DNA from: Succinivibrio dextrinosolvens DSM 3072
GTDB lineage: Bacteria; Pseudomonadota; Gammaproteobacteria; Enterobacterales; Succinivibrionaceae
Assembly: GCF_900167015.1 (NCBI RefSeq)
Contig: NZ_FUXX01000003.1
Span: forward strand, 51,104-115,103
DNA length: 64,000 bases
Direction: 5' to 3'
The first letter of the stretch is position 1. Each line of letters begins with the position of its first letter. The notes below the pieces were generated by a model. The model had not been told where the DNA came from. It worked only from the letters and a program-made list of their open reading frames with translations, and ran no database searches. A program made the translations under genes and the position numbers. Positions 36,312-45,672 of the stretch are shown here, in pieces.

Positions 36312-37280
36312 TTAGAAACTTTTTGATGGAGTGGTTGTAGGAACAGCTCTGACAACAGCCTTAGGAGTTACAACAAAGACATCACAGTCAATACTGTCTG
36401 CAACTCTCTCGCAGATATTGCCTAAAATTGCACTGGCAATACCACGTCTTGCAGAGGTTCCAATAAATAGTGCAGTAGGCTTTATCTCCTCGCACTTGCT
36501 TAAAATGACTTCGTCAATTGCACCTTCGGCAATGAAACAGTCTTCTGGTTTGATTTTATGTCTGTTTGCAAACTCTAAAGCCTTATGACAGCTGTCCTTT
36601 AAGGACTCATCATACAGACTGTCTGGAGTAAATCCAGGCATATCTACGGCAATAGGCGGAATAATTGGAGGAACTGCATTGATTAGTACAATCTTGCAGC
36701 CTGTAAATGTAGATAGATACTGAGCCTCACGAAGCAGTCTCAGATTTGTAAGCTCCGATAGCTCATCATCGGGTTCACTCAGATCAATTGCAACAGCAAT
36801 CTTCCCTTTTGGTGTGAAAATCTGATCTTTTGCGATATACACAGGTATAGGTGCATGACGCAGCATCTGCCAGTCTAACGGTGTAGAAATAACATTATCC
36901 AGTACACCATGGATATCAGCTGTTTTAATCAGAATATCTGCACAGAGATCTTTAGCTAAAGAAACGATCTCCTTGCCTACTTCCTTTGAGAATAAAACCT
37001 TACGTTCAATATTTACACCCATGGCATTGATAGCAAGGTAGGCATTAAGCCATTTTGAAAGCTTTTCTTTGTAGCTTTTCTCATACTCTTCCTTGTCCAC
37101 TGCTAGAATAGAGGTAATATTCCAGTTCTCCTGAGCAACAGGAAGTACAGCTGTAATCTTGATATCAGCATTCTTCTTATGAGCCTTGGCATACTGATAT
37201 AAAGCTAAAGCTCTTTCCAGTGCAGGCTGTCTAACCTGTTTATATTCAATAACAGCCAGAATATTATGAAAAAAGTTCAA
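36312..37280 (-). CDS. uspE: Universal stress protein E
   Basis: A tandem Usp protein of 322 residues. The first Usp domain starts NILAVIEYKQVRQPALERAL and the second begins near residue 160 with GKIAVAIDLSEPDDE, ending ALFIGTSARRGIASAILGNICERVADSIDCDVFVV, of which GTSARRG-x-GN is the family's phosphate-loop motif. The order and length match E. coli UspE. The start appears to be TTG at 37280 with AAGGGG upstream; no ATG is near. It is directly followed by ttcA, forming a two-gene unit. Confidence 0.9.
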   Translation of the reverse strand: MNFFHNILAVIEYKQVRQPALERALALYQYAKAHKKNADIKITAVLPVAQENWNITSILAVDKEEYEKSYKEKLSKWLNAYLAINAMGVNIERKVLFSKEVGKEIVSLAKDLCADILIKTADIHGVLDNVISTPLDWQMLRHAPIPVYIAKDQIFTPKGKIAVAIDLSEPDDELSELTNLRLLREAQYLSTFTGCKIVLINAVPPIIPPIAVDMPGFTPDSLYDESLKDSCHKALEFANRHKIKPEDCFIAEGAIDEVILSKCEEIKPTALFIGTSARRGIASAILGNICERVADSIDCDVFVVTPKAVVRAVPTTTPSKSF

Positions 37281-37796
37281 AGGTTATCCCCTTAGCTAAC
37301 AAGGATCTGAATGAGTTTTATTAACAAATCTGATTATAACGCATTGGCACAGACAAAAAAACTTATGTAGGATTACAATTTTTTCTTTAAACAGTAAAAA
37401 ATAGACAAAAGAAAAAGAATATAGAAATAATATTTGGAAAAAAATAGAAAGGAATTATAATTGGCTGAGAGGTAAGAGTGTCATTCATACCTCATGAGTG
37501 ATTACGTTTTTCCATATCGGTGCTGACCATAACAGTAAAACTAGAATCCCCAAAATAATTAAGGTTTCATATCTAATCCCTAATTAAATTTTATTTTACT
37601 ATAGAGCCATGTTCCAGATGGCTCTATGTATTTTAGAACCATCATATCCTATATCGTCTTCCCATTCTGCATACTCATACAATTGGATACTACTTTTTTT
37701 TGTAATTTAATATTCAACAAATGAGAACAAAGACTTGTAAGAAATTACAAGAACCTCAGGCAGCAAAGAAAAACATAAAAAAAAGTTTCAAATAAC
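37281..37796. other. Gene-free region with one perfect hairpin
   Basis: ATAGAGCCAT (37601-37610) and ATGGCTCTAT (37618-37627) form a 10-bp hairpin with a 7-base loop. It has the same stem sequence as the dsbB terminator (AGAGCCAT/ATGGCTCT). It may end transcription of the transglycosylase gene on the minus strand. The rest holds the uspE promoter region and nothing else I can name. Confidence 0.45.
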
Positions 37797-38354
37797 CTAC
37801 TGATTACAGTAGCTTTCAATCTTTTTATTGAGTTTTCTCCAGGATGACTTAACTTTCCTGATGTATCTATTATGAATTTCCGGATTGGCAGAATAGTTGT
37901 AGTGATAATTACCAACACCTCTCCAGATTTTTCCGTCTGCCCTTTCAATCTCACGTCTTAAAAGGTAGCCCATAGCCCATACATTATGACAAGGCTTACT
38001 CTTGATATCAGATTTTGTCAGATTAAATTCCTTAAGCTCTTTTAGGCGTACATCGTTAATCTGAGCAGGACCACAGTCCTGGGTTCCGTTCTTATTGGTA
38101 CGGCATTTGCCGTTGATAGGGCCTCTTTCCACGTCAAGCATGGCATATAAAAGCTCTTCAGGTAAATCAAACTGATAGGCAGTCCAGGCTATGCAGTTAC
38201 GAACATCCTTGTATTTGTTCATAACACCTGTGCTGTAGGCAATATCTCTCCAGTGAGCAGCCTTACCATGACACTGCATCTGAGCTGCATCTGATGACTG
38301 GGATAAAACCAGAAGACCTGCAAGTAAAAAAGAAAATAGTTTAATCTTATTCAT
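37797..38354 (-). CDS. Secreted lytic transglycosylase-like protein
   Basis: A signal peptide is evident (MNKIKLFSFLLAGLLVLSQSSDA). The SLT-type core then follows: AWTAYQFDLPEELLYAMLDVERG, with the catalytic Glu, then GPAQIN and the terminal WRGVGNYHYNYS. At 185 residues it resembles the specialised transglycosylases that accompany secretion or conjugation machinery and open peptidoglycan for it. It overlaps the DotH-like gene upstream by 8 bases, supporting a shared function. Confidence 0.8.
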   Translation of the reverse strand: MNKIKLFSFLLAGLLVLSQSSDAAQMQCHGKAAHWRDIAYSTGVMNKYKDVRNCIAWTAYQFDLPEELLYAMLDVERGPINGKCRTNKNGTQDCGPAQINDVRLKELKEFNLTKSDIKSKPCHNVWAMGYLLRREIERADGKIWRGVGNYHYNYSANPEIHNRYIRKVKSSWRKLNKKIESYCNQ

Positions 38355-39048
38355 GGTTCAGAGCTCTTACAGCATCCAGAAGTGTAACCTCAATTTTATG
38401 AAGATCAGTACTGTCAAACTTTACAGAGCCGGCTGCTGGATTTGGCTGAGGAACAGGTCTTACAGATGGATACACATAACCATAGGAATTGGTTGCACTC
38501 TTAATCTTAACGGTGTTTACAACAGTTGATACAGCAACACCGTCTCTTTCCAGTCTTACAGGAGACAGGTTGAAGATAAGAGGACTTGAGTATCTTGATA
38601 ATGTAACCTTAAGCTTAGTAGTGGTGGCACCGACATTCTGCTTGATTAAAAGCTCAGATGGAGATGCGGTAATCTCGGTTAAATAGCCCTGATTTTCACA
38701 CTCAACAGATGCAATATCCCATGGAATACCGTTTAAATCGTAGAATCTGATAATGCTTGAGCCATAGCCTGGTACCCCGATGGTCATAAGCGGACTGTAG
38801 TTCTCGGCAATACGCATGATTCCGGCATCAATGTCGCCAGGAACAAATGGAGCAGATTCGATTTCAACTTCCTCAACAGCAGCAGAGCTGCCATTGCCAA
38901 GACTGACACTTTCGTTAATCTGTTCCTTGGTACGGAACTTGGTTAAGGTATCAGATAGCTCTGGAGGAGGAGCAGGCATAGTAATAGCCATAGAACCAAA
39001 AGGCACCAGCAACATTCCGCAAATATACATACATCTAAAAAGTTGCAT
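38347..39048 (-). CDS. DotH/IcmK-like periplasmic protein
   Basis: An N-terminal signal peptide (MQLFRCMYICGMLLVPFGSMA) is followed by a proline-rich linker. The core reads PLMTIGVPGYGSSIIRF, then NGIPWDIASVECEN and TKLKVTLSRYSSPLIFNLSPV. This is the pattern of DotH/IcmK (also TraN of IncI plasmids), an outer-membrane-core component of type IVB secretion. At 233 residues it is shorter than typical DotH (about 350). No other dot/icm or tra gene is in the window, so the pair with the transglycosylase is an orphan or a remnant. The family call rests on pattern only. Confidence 0.55.
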   Translation of the reverse strand: MQLFRCMYICGMLLVPFGSMAITMPAPPPELSDTLTKFRTKEQINESVSLGNGSSAAVEEVEIESAPFVPGDIDAGIMRIAENYSPLMTIGVPGYGSSIIRFYDLNGIPWDIASVECENQGYLTEITASPSELLIKQNVGATTTKLKVTLSRYSSPLIFNLSPVRLERDGVAVSTVVNTVKIKSATNSYGYVYPSVRPVPQPNPAAGSVKFDSTDLHKIEVTLLDAVRALNHE

Positions 39049-39068
39049 CTAAATCTCCAAAGCGTTCA

Positions 39069-39698
39069 CTAATCATCAAACTTTAGAACGCATTGACCAG
39101 AGGTTATTTTAGTAATCTCAGCACTGAAATTATCTACTGATTTTTCAGGAATTTCTACAAGATAATCGACTTTATCAGTATAGGACTGATTAACGATATT
39201 TATTCCAAGTCTTGCAAAAAGACGCTGTACCAGATTAACTTCTGAATGCTCAATTGTGAAACTGCATTTCTTAACAATCACCATAGGTGTGGTTGGGAGA
39301 GTTTCCAGAGCTGCTTTTACGCTATCCTGATAGGCCTTTACAAGACCGCCTGTACCTAAAAGTATACCGCCAAAATAACGGGTTACAACGACGGTAAGCT
39401 CACCGACATCACAATGCAGAACAACATTCAGCATTGGCTGACCTGCAGTACCGTGAGGCTCACCATCATCAGAGCACCCGGCATAGCCTGAGGAGCCAGG
39501 CTTATCTGCATTATAGGCAAAACAGTTATGTCTGGCATCAGGAAACTCTTTGCAGATCCTGTCTATAAAGGCCTTTGCCTCATCAACACCATGGGTTCTG
39601 CCGATAGAGGTAATAAAACGACTCTTTTTTACTGTAATTTCAGTACGATGTATTTCATTGCTTTTTAAATTCGGAACAAGGTAAGAGTCTTCAGTCAT
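39069..39698 (-). CDS. yigZ: YigZ/IMPACT (UPF0029) family protein
   Basis: The family signature is complete: KKSRFITSIGRT near residue 25, HNCFAYN near residue 57, the ...SDDGEPHGTAGQPML block near residue 75 and VVVTRYFGGILLGTGGL near residue 105. The C-terminal 70 residues form the ferredoxin-like DUF1949 domain. YigZ proteins have 200-210 residues, matching the 209 here; a translation-related role is suspected. The ATG at 39698 opens a unit that runs into the DotH-like gene 20 bases downstream. Confidence 0.9.
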   Translation of the reverse strand: MTEDSYLVPNLKSNEIHRTEITVKKSRFITSIGRTHGVDEAKAFIDRICKEFPDARHNCFAYNADKPGSSGYAGCSDDGEPHGTAGQPMLNVVLHCDVGELTVVVTRYFGGILLGTGGLVKAYQDSVKAALETLPTTPMVIVKKCSFTIEHSEVNLVQRLFARLGINIVNQSYTDKVDYLVEIPEKSVDNFSAEITKITSGQCVLKFDD

Positions 39699-39777
39699 AT
39701 TTTTTTCTTAATCAAATATTAATACCGCTATTTTATAATAGAAAAGCTGAAAACCAGCATATAAAAACATTGTTTTT

Positions 39778-41118
39778 CTAAAGAAATGGCAACATATACA
39801 CTGGAATATAGTTTATACCGTTCTCCCATTTATAGTCCTTTGTATGAACTACATATTTGTCTTTTACGCGTCTGCTAAACTTATCGCAAAAGACATCTAA
39901 CGATTTATGAGTTCTATAATTACCGGATTTAACTTCTATCGGGCATAATTTGTCCCCAACAGATATAAGAAAATCAATTTCATATAAATGGTTTGATGTT
40001 TTACTATCCATTGTATAGTAAAACAGGTTATTGCCTTTAATCTTTAAAATTTGGGCAACCGCATTTTCATAAACATACCCCAAATTAGCATCCAGCTTAT
40101 CTGAAAGTAACTTGTTGTATATAACATTTTCGGTGTAATTCTTATCTTTAAATGCAAGTGTTACAAACAGACCTACATCAGAAGTAAAAAGCTTGTATCT
40201 TCCAATGTCTTTTTCCAAAGCTAACCCCACGCTAGGATTATTCGCATGATAAGCAATATTAACAGTGTATGAGCTCAACATGTCAGGTAGCAAATCAACA
40301 ACATGATTAGACCTTGTACCATCTCTTGCAGAATTTAATACATATCTGGATGCATTTCCAGTTAGATTTGCTGGTATAGCGTCATATATATCTCCTGCCA
40401 GACCAGAACTATCGATTTTCGTAAAATCTTCTTCATAAAGATCTACTATTTCTCTTTTAGCCACATCGACCGCTTGAAGATTATTCGTCTCCAAATATGT
40501 CTCAATTGCCTGAGGCATACCACCGATAAGCATATATAATCTGAATATTCTCATCAGATTCCTATGCATGGCATTTCCTGCTGCCTTCTTATTTTTTAAA
40601 AGAATTTTAATTGTTTCAGCTGTGACTTCATCCCCAATCGCCCACAAGAACTCCTCAAAATCCATAGGGTACATTGTAATCTTATGTTCTTCGCTTGGAA
40701 TTAAAATATCTTTTGTATTTTTCTTTATTGAAATTAAAGAACCTGTTTCAATATATTTATATCTTCCATCGGCCACTAGGTACTTAATTGCCTGTCTTGC
40801 TTTGGGAAGTAACTGGACCTCATCAAAGATAATTACTGATTCTCCTTCATAAAGTCTCGTCCCAGTTAACTGCTGAAGCTGTAGAAAGAAAAAATCCAGA
40901 TTATATGTATCGTCGAATAATTCTATTATCTCTTTATTGGCATGAGCAAAATCCAGTAAGATATATGACTTAAACTCGTTTTTAGCAAACTCTTCAGCTA
41001 TAGTAGATTTACCAACTCGTCTGGCCCCTTTTATGAGAAGAGCATATTTATCACTGTGAGACTCTTTCCATTCAAGTATCTCTTCATATATTTTTCTTTT
41101 AAACACTGTAGTTTTCAT
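39778..41118 (-). CDS. AAA_14/DUF4143 ATP-binding protein
   Basis: The Walker A is KGARRVGKSTIAEEFA near residue 30 and the Walker B SVIIFDEVQLLPKARQAIK near residue 93. The GSLISIKKNTKDI and YPMDFEEFLWA blocks follow, then a C-terminal DUF4143 domain with NHLYEIDFLISVGDKLCPIEVKSG, a PD-(D/E)XK-like core (D, E-x-K). Such proteins occur in many copies in gut bacteria; the function is not established. Seven tandem repeats lie upstream of the start. Confidence 0.9.
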   Translation of the reverse strand: MKTTVFKRKIYEEILEWKESHSDKYALLIKGARRVGKSTIAEEFAKNEFKSYILLDFAHANKEIIELFDDTYNLDFFFLQLQQLTGTRLYEGESVIIFDEVQLLPKARQAIKYLVADGRYKYIETGSLISIKKNTKDILIPSEEHKITMYPMDFEEFLWAIGDEVTAETIKILLKNKKAAGNAMHRNLMRIFRLYMLIGGMPQAIETYLETNNLQAVDVAKREIVDLYEEDFTKIDSSGLAGDIYDAIPANLTGNASRYVLNSARDGTRSNHVVDLLPDMLSSYTVNIAYHANNPSVGLALEKDIGRYKLFTSDVGLFVTLAFKDKNYTENVIYNKLLSDKLDANLGYVYENAVAQILKIKGNNLFYYTMDSKTSNHLYEIDFLISVGDKLCPIEVKSGNYRTHKSLDVFCDKFSRRVKDKYVVHTKDYKWENGINYIPVYMLPFL

Positions 41119-41145
41119 TATATAATCCGCCTTTTTAAAACAGAT

Positions 41146-41360
41146 ATACGCAAATCCCCGTTCAAATCAGTCAAAATTATACGCAAATCCCCATTCAATT
41201 CTGTCTAATTTATACGCAAATCCCCGTTTAATTACACTTATTATAGGTGAATCTACGTTCAAATCAATCTAAATACGCAAATCCCCATTCAATTCAGTCC
41301 ATTTTATACGCAAATCCCCGTTCGATTCAGTCCAATTTATACGCGAATCCCCGTTCAGCT
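41146..41360. repeat. Seven tandem 33-bp repeats upstream of the DUF4143 gene
   Basis: Units starting ATACGCAAATCCCCGTTC occur at 41146, 41179, 41212, 41243 (degenerate), 41273, 41306 and 41339, mostly 33 bases apart. On the minus strand each unit contains GGGGATTTGCGTATAAA, so a TATAAA box recurs. Read as protein on the minus strand a unit gives ERGFAYKLD then a stop. The period equals 11 codons or about three helical turns. The array fits neither CRISPR (no unique spacers of that length) nor typical iterons. Confidence 0.85.
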
Positions 41361-41505
41361 ATTAAATAAATAATAGACAATCAGAGTTAGCTTAAGTTAA
41401 CTATATTTCTCATTTAATTAAAAATTTAAAATCAAATGGTTATAATTACACTTGTCACCTAATCTTTATAAGAGAAAACAGTAAAATATTATCTGGAACA
41501 ATTAA

Positions 41506-42300
41506 ATGACTGTAGATTTTTCTTATACATTTAAACTGGCCTGCTACAGCGGTCTCTTCATATTTCTGTGTACAACCATAGGTTCAGCCTTTGTTTTTAT
41601 CCTGCTTAAACACAAGGATAGAATCTATACTCAGCTATCTTTAGGCTTCAGTGCAGGTATTATGCTCGCAGCATCTATTTTTTCTCTGATACTGCCTGCA
41701 ATTGAGAGCTCTCCTTACGACGGTTCCTATAAAATGGTACCTGTAATTGGTGGCTTAGTACTTGGAATCCTGTTTCTTATTGCCATAGATAAGTCACTGC
41801 CTCATCTGCATGTGCTGGCAAAATCTCCTGAGGGACCAAAATCATCCTTAAGTAAACACACCCTGCTGTTTCTGGCAATCACCATTCACAATATTCCTGA
41901 GGGTATGGCTGTTGGTGTTTCTGCTGCAACGGCAATGGATTTTACTCTTACAAGCTCAACTGTCATTCTGGCTTTAGGTATCGGAATACAGAACATTCCT
42001 GAAGGTGCAGCTGTATCCATGCCTTACTTTGCAGATGGCATGTCCCGATTAAAATCATTTCTTCTTGGAAGTCTGTCAGGTGCTGTAGAACCTATAGCGG
42101 CAATTCTGGTTGTTCTTCTGGCAGATCTGGTTGCCCCTCTTCTGCCTTGGTTTCTGTCCTTTGCAGCCGGAGCCATGATGTATGTGGTTATTGAAGAGCT
42201 TATTCCTCAGTCTCATAATCTTGGAAACTCAGACAAAGGAACAATTGCTGTTCTGATTGGTTTTATTCTGATGATGTTCCTGGACGTAAGCCTGGGTTAA
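41506..42300 (+). CDS. ZIP-family divalent metal transporter
   Basis: A 264-residue integral membrane protein with about eight hydrophobic segments. The metal-site motifs of the ZIP family are present: HNIPEGMAVGV in the fourth helix and QNIPEGAAVSMP in the fifth, with a third site VIEELIPQSHN near residue 225. It would take up zinc or a similar cation, as ZupT does. It stands alone on the plus strand after the repeat array; its ATG has only a weak ribosome binding site. Confidence 0.9.
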   Translation: MTVDFSYTFKLACYSGLFIFLCTTIGSAFVFILLKHKDRIYTQLSLGFSAGIMLAASIFSLILPAIESSPYDGSYKMVPVIGGLVLGILFLIAIDKSLPHLHVLAKSPEGPKSSLSKHTLLFLAITIHNIPEGMAVGVSAATAMDFTLTSSTVILALGIGIQNIPEGAAVSMPYFADGMSRLKSFLLGSLSGAVEPIAAILVVLLADLVAPLLPWFLSFAAGAMMYVVIEELIPQSHNLGNSDKGTIAVLIGFILMMFLDVSLG

Positions 42301-42309
42301 AATCAATAA

Positions 42310-42331
42310 GGGATGCGCCATAACACATCCC
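42310..42331. terminator. Hairpin between converging genes
   Basis: GGGATG (42310-42315) pairs with CATCCC (42326-42331) between the ZIP gene and the gene on the other strand. The T run is short, so the terminator call is tentative. Confidence 0.45.
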
Positions 42332-42347
42332 CCATTTTCTGAAAATT

Positions 42348-42806
42348 CTAGAAAATCTTACCCAAATAAAGACCTGTAGCAAATTTTGCCGCGGCAAGCA
42401 GTCCATCTCCTAATTTATCCAGAATCGAGAAGTCATCAGGCTTAGTCTGATTATTTAAAACTTCCCAGTCCTTAGATACAGGATCTTCCTGAAGAACGGC
42501 AAATTTTTCCTTAATTGTATTCAGTCTTGAATTTTCGTTGTTTTCATCTGAAGACTTGTTGGCAAATTTATCTGAATTCAAAAGAACAGAATAGTCATCA
42601 ATTAAAGAGACCTCTTTTTCTTCTCTTTTAAGTTCATCTAAAGCCTCAGATGAAGCAGCTCCAGATAGAATGGCAAGAGCTTCAGAAAATTCGTTCTTGT
42701 TTTTTCTATGATCAACACCATCCAGAGAATGATTTAATCTTAAACCATTCTGTTGGACATTAGGCGTAGGCCTGTTTACATGTTGAGTAAGTGTTAAAGT
42801 AGACAT
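42348..42806 (-). CDS. Hypothetical protein, 152 residues
   Basis: Unrecognised. The N-terminal 110 residues are polar and probably disordered (many Asn, Ser, Glu); the last 25 (KLGDGLLAAAKFATGLYLGKIF) form an amphipathic or membrane-associating helix. GGAGG lies 5 bases before the ATG. No signal peptide. It could be a membrane-tethered or secreted-effector-like protein, but nothing in the context supports this. Confidence 0.6.
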   Translation of the reverse strand: MSTLTLTQHVNRPTPNVQQNGLRLNHSLDGVDHRKNKNEFSEALAILSGAASSEALDELKREEKEVSLIDDYSVLLNSDKFANKSSDENNENSRLNTIKEKFAVLQEDPVSKDWEVLNNQTKPDDFSILDKLGDGLLAAAKFATGLYLGKIF

Positions 42807-42877
42807 CTGTACCTCCGCGCCGGCAAATCTTGCCGTATAACTACAGGTACAGATAATTATGCAGAAATGATGCCAGA

Positions 42878-43279
42878 TTAGTTCTGAATCTGATATTTCT
42901 CAGACTGAAGACGTTCGAAGGTTACTTCCTCATAGCCAGGCTCATGATCTTTTGGATTCTCATCATTGAACTTGTAGCTGGTCTTAACCCATGCCTTCTT
43001 GGTTTCTGAATTCTCTACTGAAGTGCCCTTACGGCAGTCGTTGTAAACATATACGTTATGAATATCATTAACGTTCTTAAGGATGATAGGTGCTTCCTCT
43101 CCTGATGCGAAAACATACCATCCCTGAGTGATCCATTTGGTCTTGTCAGCTCTTGCATTGATTGCCAGTGAACAGTCATCTGAAGTATCGTTTCTAACTT
43201 CAATCATCACATCAGCACTAACAGCTGAACAAACAAATAATCCTAGTAATCCTGCCAATAAGCCTTTCTTCATAAACAA
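42878..43279 (-). CDS. Secreted DUF1036-like protein
   Basis: A clear signal peptide (MKKGLLAGLLGLFVCSAVSA) is followed by IEVRNDTSDDCSLAINA and TKWITQGWYVFASGEE, ending the core in VYVYND. The W-x-T-x-GW-x pattern and the closing YVYN resemble DUF1036. Two cysteines could form a disulfide, in keeping with the periplasm and with dsbB in this window. The second Met (residue 3) is the more natural start of the signal peptide. The function is unknown. Confidence 0.6.
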   Translation of the reverse strand: MFMKKGLLAGLLGLFVCSAVSADVMIEVRNDTSDDCSLAINARADKTKWITQGWYVFASGEEAPIILKNVNDIHNVYVYNDCRKGTSVENSETKKAWVKTSYKFNDENPKDHEPGYEEVTFERLQSEKYQIQN

Positions 43280-43483
43280 GCCATGCTCCCTACATTAAAA
43301 TTCCTGAATAACCGATGTCCTTATAACAGACATTCTCTAACAGTAAGATCTACTTACCTAATATATCTTCCTACAATTAGATTACTGATATAAAAAAATT
43401 AGACATAAATCCAAGAGTTAATCCCATTCTAAAACAAATAGTAAATATTTTTTATAAAAAAATAATAAAAATATAAGCAGATT

Positions 43484-43519
43484 AAAAAAAAGACCTCTGA
43501 ATTATACAATCCAGAGGTC
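43484..43519 (-). terminator. Rho-independent terminator of ppiD
   Basis: GACCTCTG (43492-43499) and CAGAGGTC (43512-43519) form an 8-bp stem 28 bases past the ppiD stop. On the minus strand it is followed by a run of seven or more T. Confidence 0.9.
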
Positions 43520-43546
43520 ATCTTATAACTTTAAAACAGAATGCTG

Positions 43547-45469
43547 TTATTCAGCTGAAGCGTTCTGGCTGTTAACCAGCTTGATTGCATCCTCGTTATA
43601 CTTGATATCGCTAAGCTCTCTTGCGCCCATGTGAATCATTGAGTTAGCCTTGTCAACCTTGAACTGAACAAGCTGAGCACGGATGAACTGTGAGTACTTC
43701 TCAATATCAGCATCACTTTCAGTCTTAACAGACTTCAGAACAATCAGAGTTGGATTGCCCTTGTTTGATGAAATCACACCGCTGTTTTCCTTGTTTACTA
43801 CAGAGAATACGTCGTAGATAAACTTAGGATCATATGCATTATCGCCTCTTGCGATGGTCTGATTAGCATTTAACTTAACAACACCGTCAGTTGCAGCCTT
43901 CTCATTCTTGGCTACAGCAGCCTTGATTGCCTCAAGCTTTTCCTGAGCCTTGTCAAAAGCGATTGCCTCAGCAGCAACAGTCTTAACCTCTGCTGCAACA
44001 TCCTCAAACTTCTTTAAGCTTGCATCCTTGTAGTCGGTAACATTGATAAATGCACATGCATCATTACCTAGCTGGATGATGTTACTGTTCTGATTTGAGG
44101 TACGAACATTCTCATCAAATGCAACCTTCTGAACCTCACGGGTATTTAAAGGCCATGGAAGTGACTCGTCACCAAATGCTACTGCACCAGACTGCTGAAC
44201 CTTAACCTCAGCCTTCTCTGCAGCTAAGTCAAGTGAATCAGGATTCTCGTAAGCAAGATCGGTAAAGGTTGAGCTCTTCTGAGTGAATAAATCCAGAGCC
44301 TGAGCATCAACAAACTTCTCTTTTACCTGCTCCTTAACATCAGCTAAAGCAGGAATTCTCTCCTTGGTGATTCCATCAAGACGGATGATATGAGCACCGG
44401 CATTATCAACAACAACCTTTGAATATCCGCCAACCTTCTCAATTGAGAACAGAGCGATATCAAGCTGAGATGACAGATTGCCCTTTTCAAGATTGCCAAG
44501 AGAACCGTGAGTCTTCTTAAAGTCAGCGTCATCTGAGAATTTAGCACCAACTTCCTCGAAAGACTTGCCCTCATTCAGCATTGCAAGAGCCTCATTAGCC
44601 TTCTTCTCAAAATCAGGTGTTGAAGCCTTAATCAGAATCTGTGAGCACTCACGCTTCTGAGGAATGGTAAAGTCAGTCTGGTTCAGATTGAAGTACTCTT
44701 CAAGCTTTGCATCATCAACCTTAACCTGCTTCTTTAAATCATTTACAGAAAGAACAACATAGTTGAACTTAACAGTTGCAGGAGCCATGAATCTGTCATG
44801 GTGCTCATCATAGAACTTCTTGATTTCATCATCTGACAGAGTAATGGTATCTCTGATATTCTTCAGATTGATGCTGTATAAATCAACAACTCTGGTCTGA
44901 GCAAAAAGCTTTGCCAGAAGCTCAACTTCGTAAGGATAAACAGTTGAAGCTGATCTTAGAATTGGCTCAGCAATGGTTTCCTGAGCTAAAGAAGCTCTCA
45001 TCTGCTGAGCAAAGTAATCTGGAGATGAGCCCATGTTCTTAACAGTTGCTAGGAACAGATCGTTATTGAACTTGCCATCCTTGAAGAAAGCCTTTTCCCT
45101 GCGGATAGCATCCTTAACCTGATCATCACCGATACGAATGCCCTGCTTATAGGTTTCTGAAGCTAAAGCTGCATTGTCAACAAGACGCTCTAGAACCTGC
45201 ATTCTTAGAACCTTAACGGTCTCAGGATTCTCAAGCATATCGTGAATTGATGGACCATACTGGTTCTGCATTGCTCTAACCTGATCCTGATAGCTTGAAT
45301 TCCACTGATTAGCAGAAATCTTGATATCACCAATCTCAACAGGATCGGTATTCAGTCTTGGAATCAGGTAATTACCAACACCAGCGAAAATGAAGGATAA
45401 AATAATAATCCAGAAAATTATCTTAAAAACTTTTCCATGCGCACCGTCACGCAGTTTATCGGTCAACAT
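43547..45469 (-). CDS. ppiD: Periplasmic folding chaperone PpiD (SurA_N/parvulin)
   Basis: The protein begins MLTDKLRDGAHGKVFKIIFW with one membrane helix at about residues 16-35, anchoring it in the inner membrane with the rest in the periplasm. A SurA_N-like chaperone region follows, and the parvulin domain lies around residues 265-355 (ECSQILIKAS, KFSDDADFKKTHGSLGNLEKG). The 640-residue length matches E. coli PpiD (623). It assists proteins leaving the Sec translocon. In gammaproteobacteria ppiD lies downstream of lon, with hupB between; here a different small gene takes that place. Confidence 0.9.
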   Translation of the reverse strand: MLTDKLRDGAHGKVFKIIFWIIILSFIFAGVGNYLIPRLNTDPVEIGDIKISANQWNSSYQDQVRAMQNQYGPSIHDMLENPETVKVLRMQVLERLVDNAALASETYKQGIRIGDDQVKDAIRREKAFFKDGKFNNDLFLATVKNMGSSPDYFAQQMRASLAQETIAEPILRSASTVYPYEVELLAKLFAQTRVVDLYSINLKNIRDTITLSDDEIKKFYDEHHDRFMAPATVKFNYVVLSVNDLKKQVKVDDAKLEEYFNLNQTDFTIPQKRECSQILIKASTPDFEKKANEALAMLNEGKSFEEVGAKFSDDADFKKTHGSLGNLEKGNLSSQLDIALFSIEKVGGYSKVVVDNAGAHIIRLDGITKERIPALADVKEQVKEKFVDAQALDLFTQKSSTFTDLAYENPDSLDLAAEKAEVKVQQSGAVAFGDESLPWPLNTREVQKVAFDENVRTSNQNSNIIQLGNDACAFINVTDYKDASLKKFEDVAAEVKTVAAEAIAFDKAQEKLEAIKAAVAKNEKAATDGVVKLNANQTIARGDNAYDPKFIYDVFSVVNKENSGVISSNKGNPTLIVLKSVKTESDADIEKYSQFIRAQLVQFKVDKANSMIHMGARELSDIKYNEDAIKLVNSQNASAE

Positions 45470-45672
45470 TTTTTTATTATCTCCGCAACCTTATGCTTCC
45501 CTTTTGGAACAAATTAACACCTGATTTTGACACTCTTACTCTGTTAAAGCAAGTTTATTCAGGTAATTAGATGAGGTCAGCCACAATACTGAAGTATTTC
45601 TTCTGATGCTATGCACTGTTCTGTTCAAAACAATATACAGATAAACAGAACCGAAGAAATCAGACTGAAAAA

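Noticed and set aside
36311..36355. Longer TtcA start
   Set aside because: The TTG start would overlap uspE by 44 bases with no ribosome binding site. The ATG at 36310 matches the usual start region of the family.
41146..41360. CRISPR array
   Set aside because: Repeat units abut at 33 bases, with nearly the whole unit conserved and no unique spacers; no cas genes nearby.
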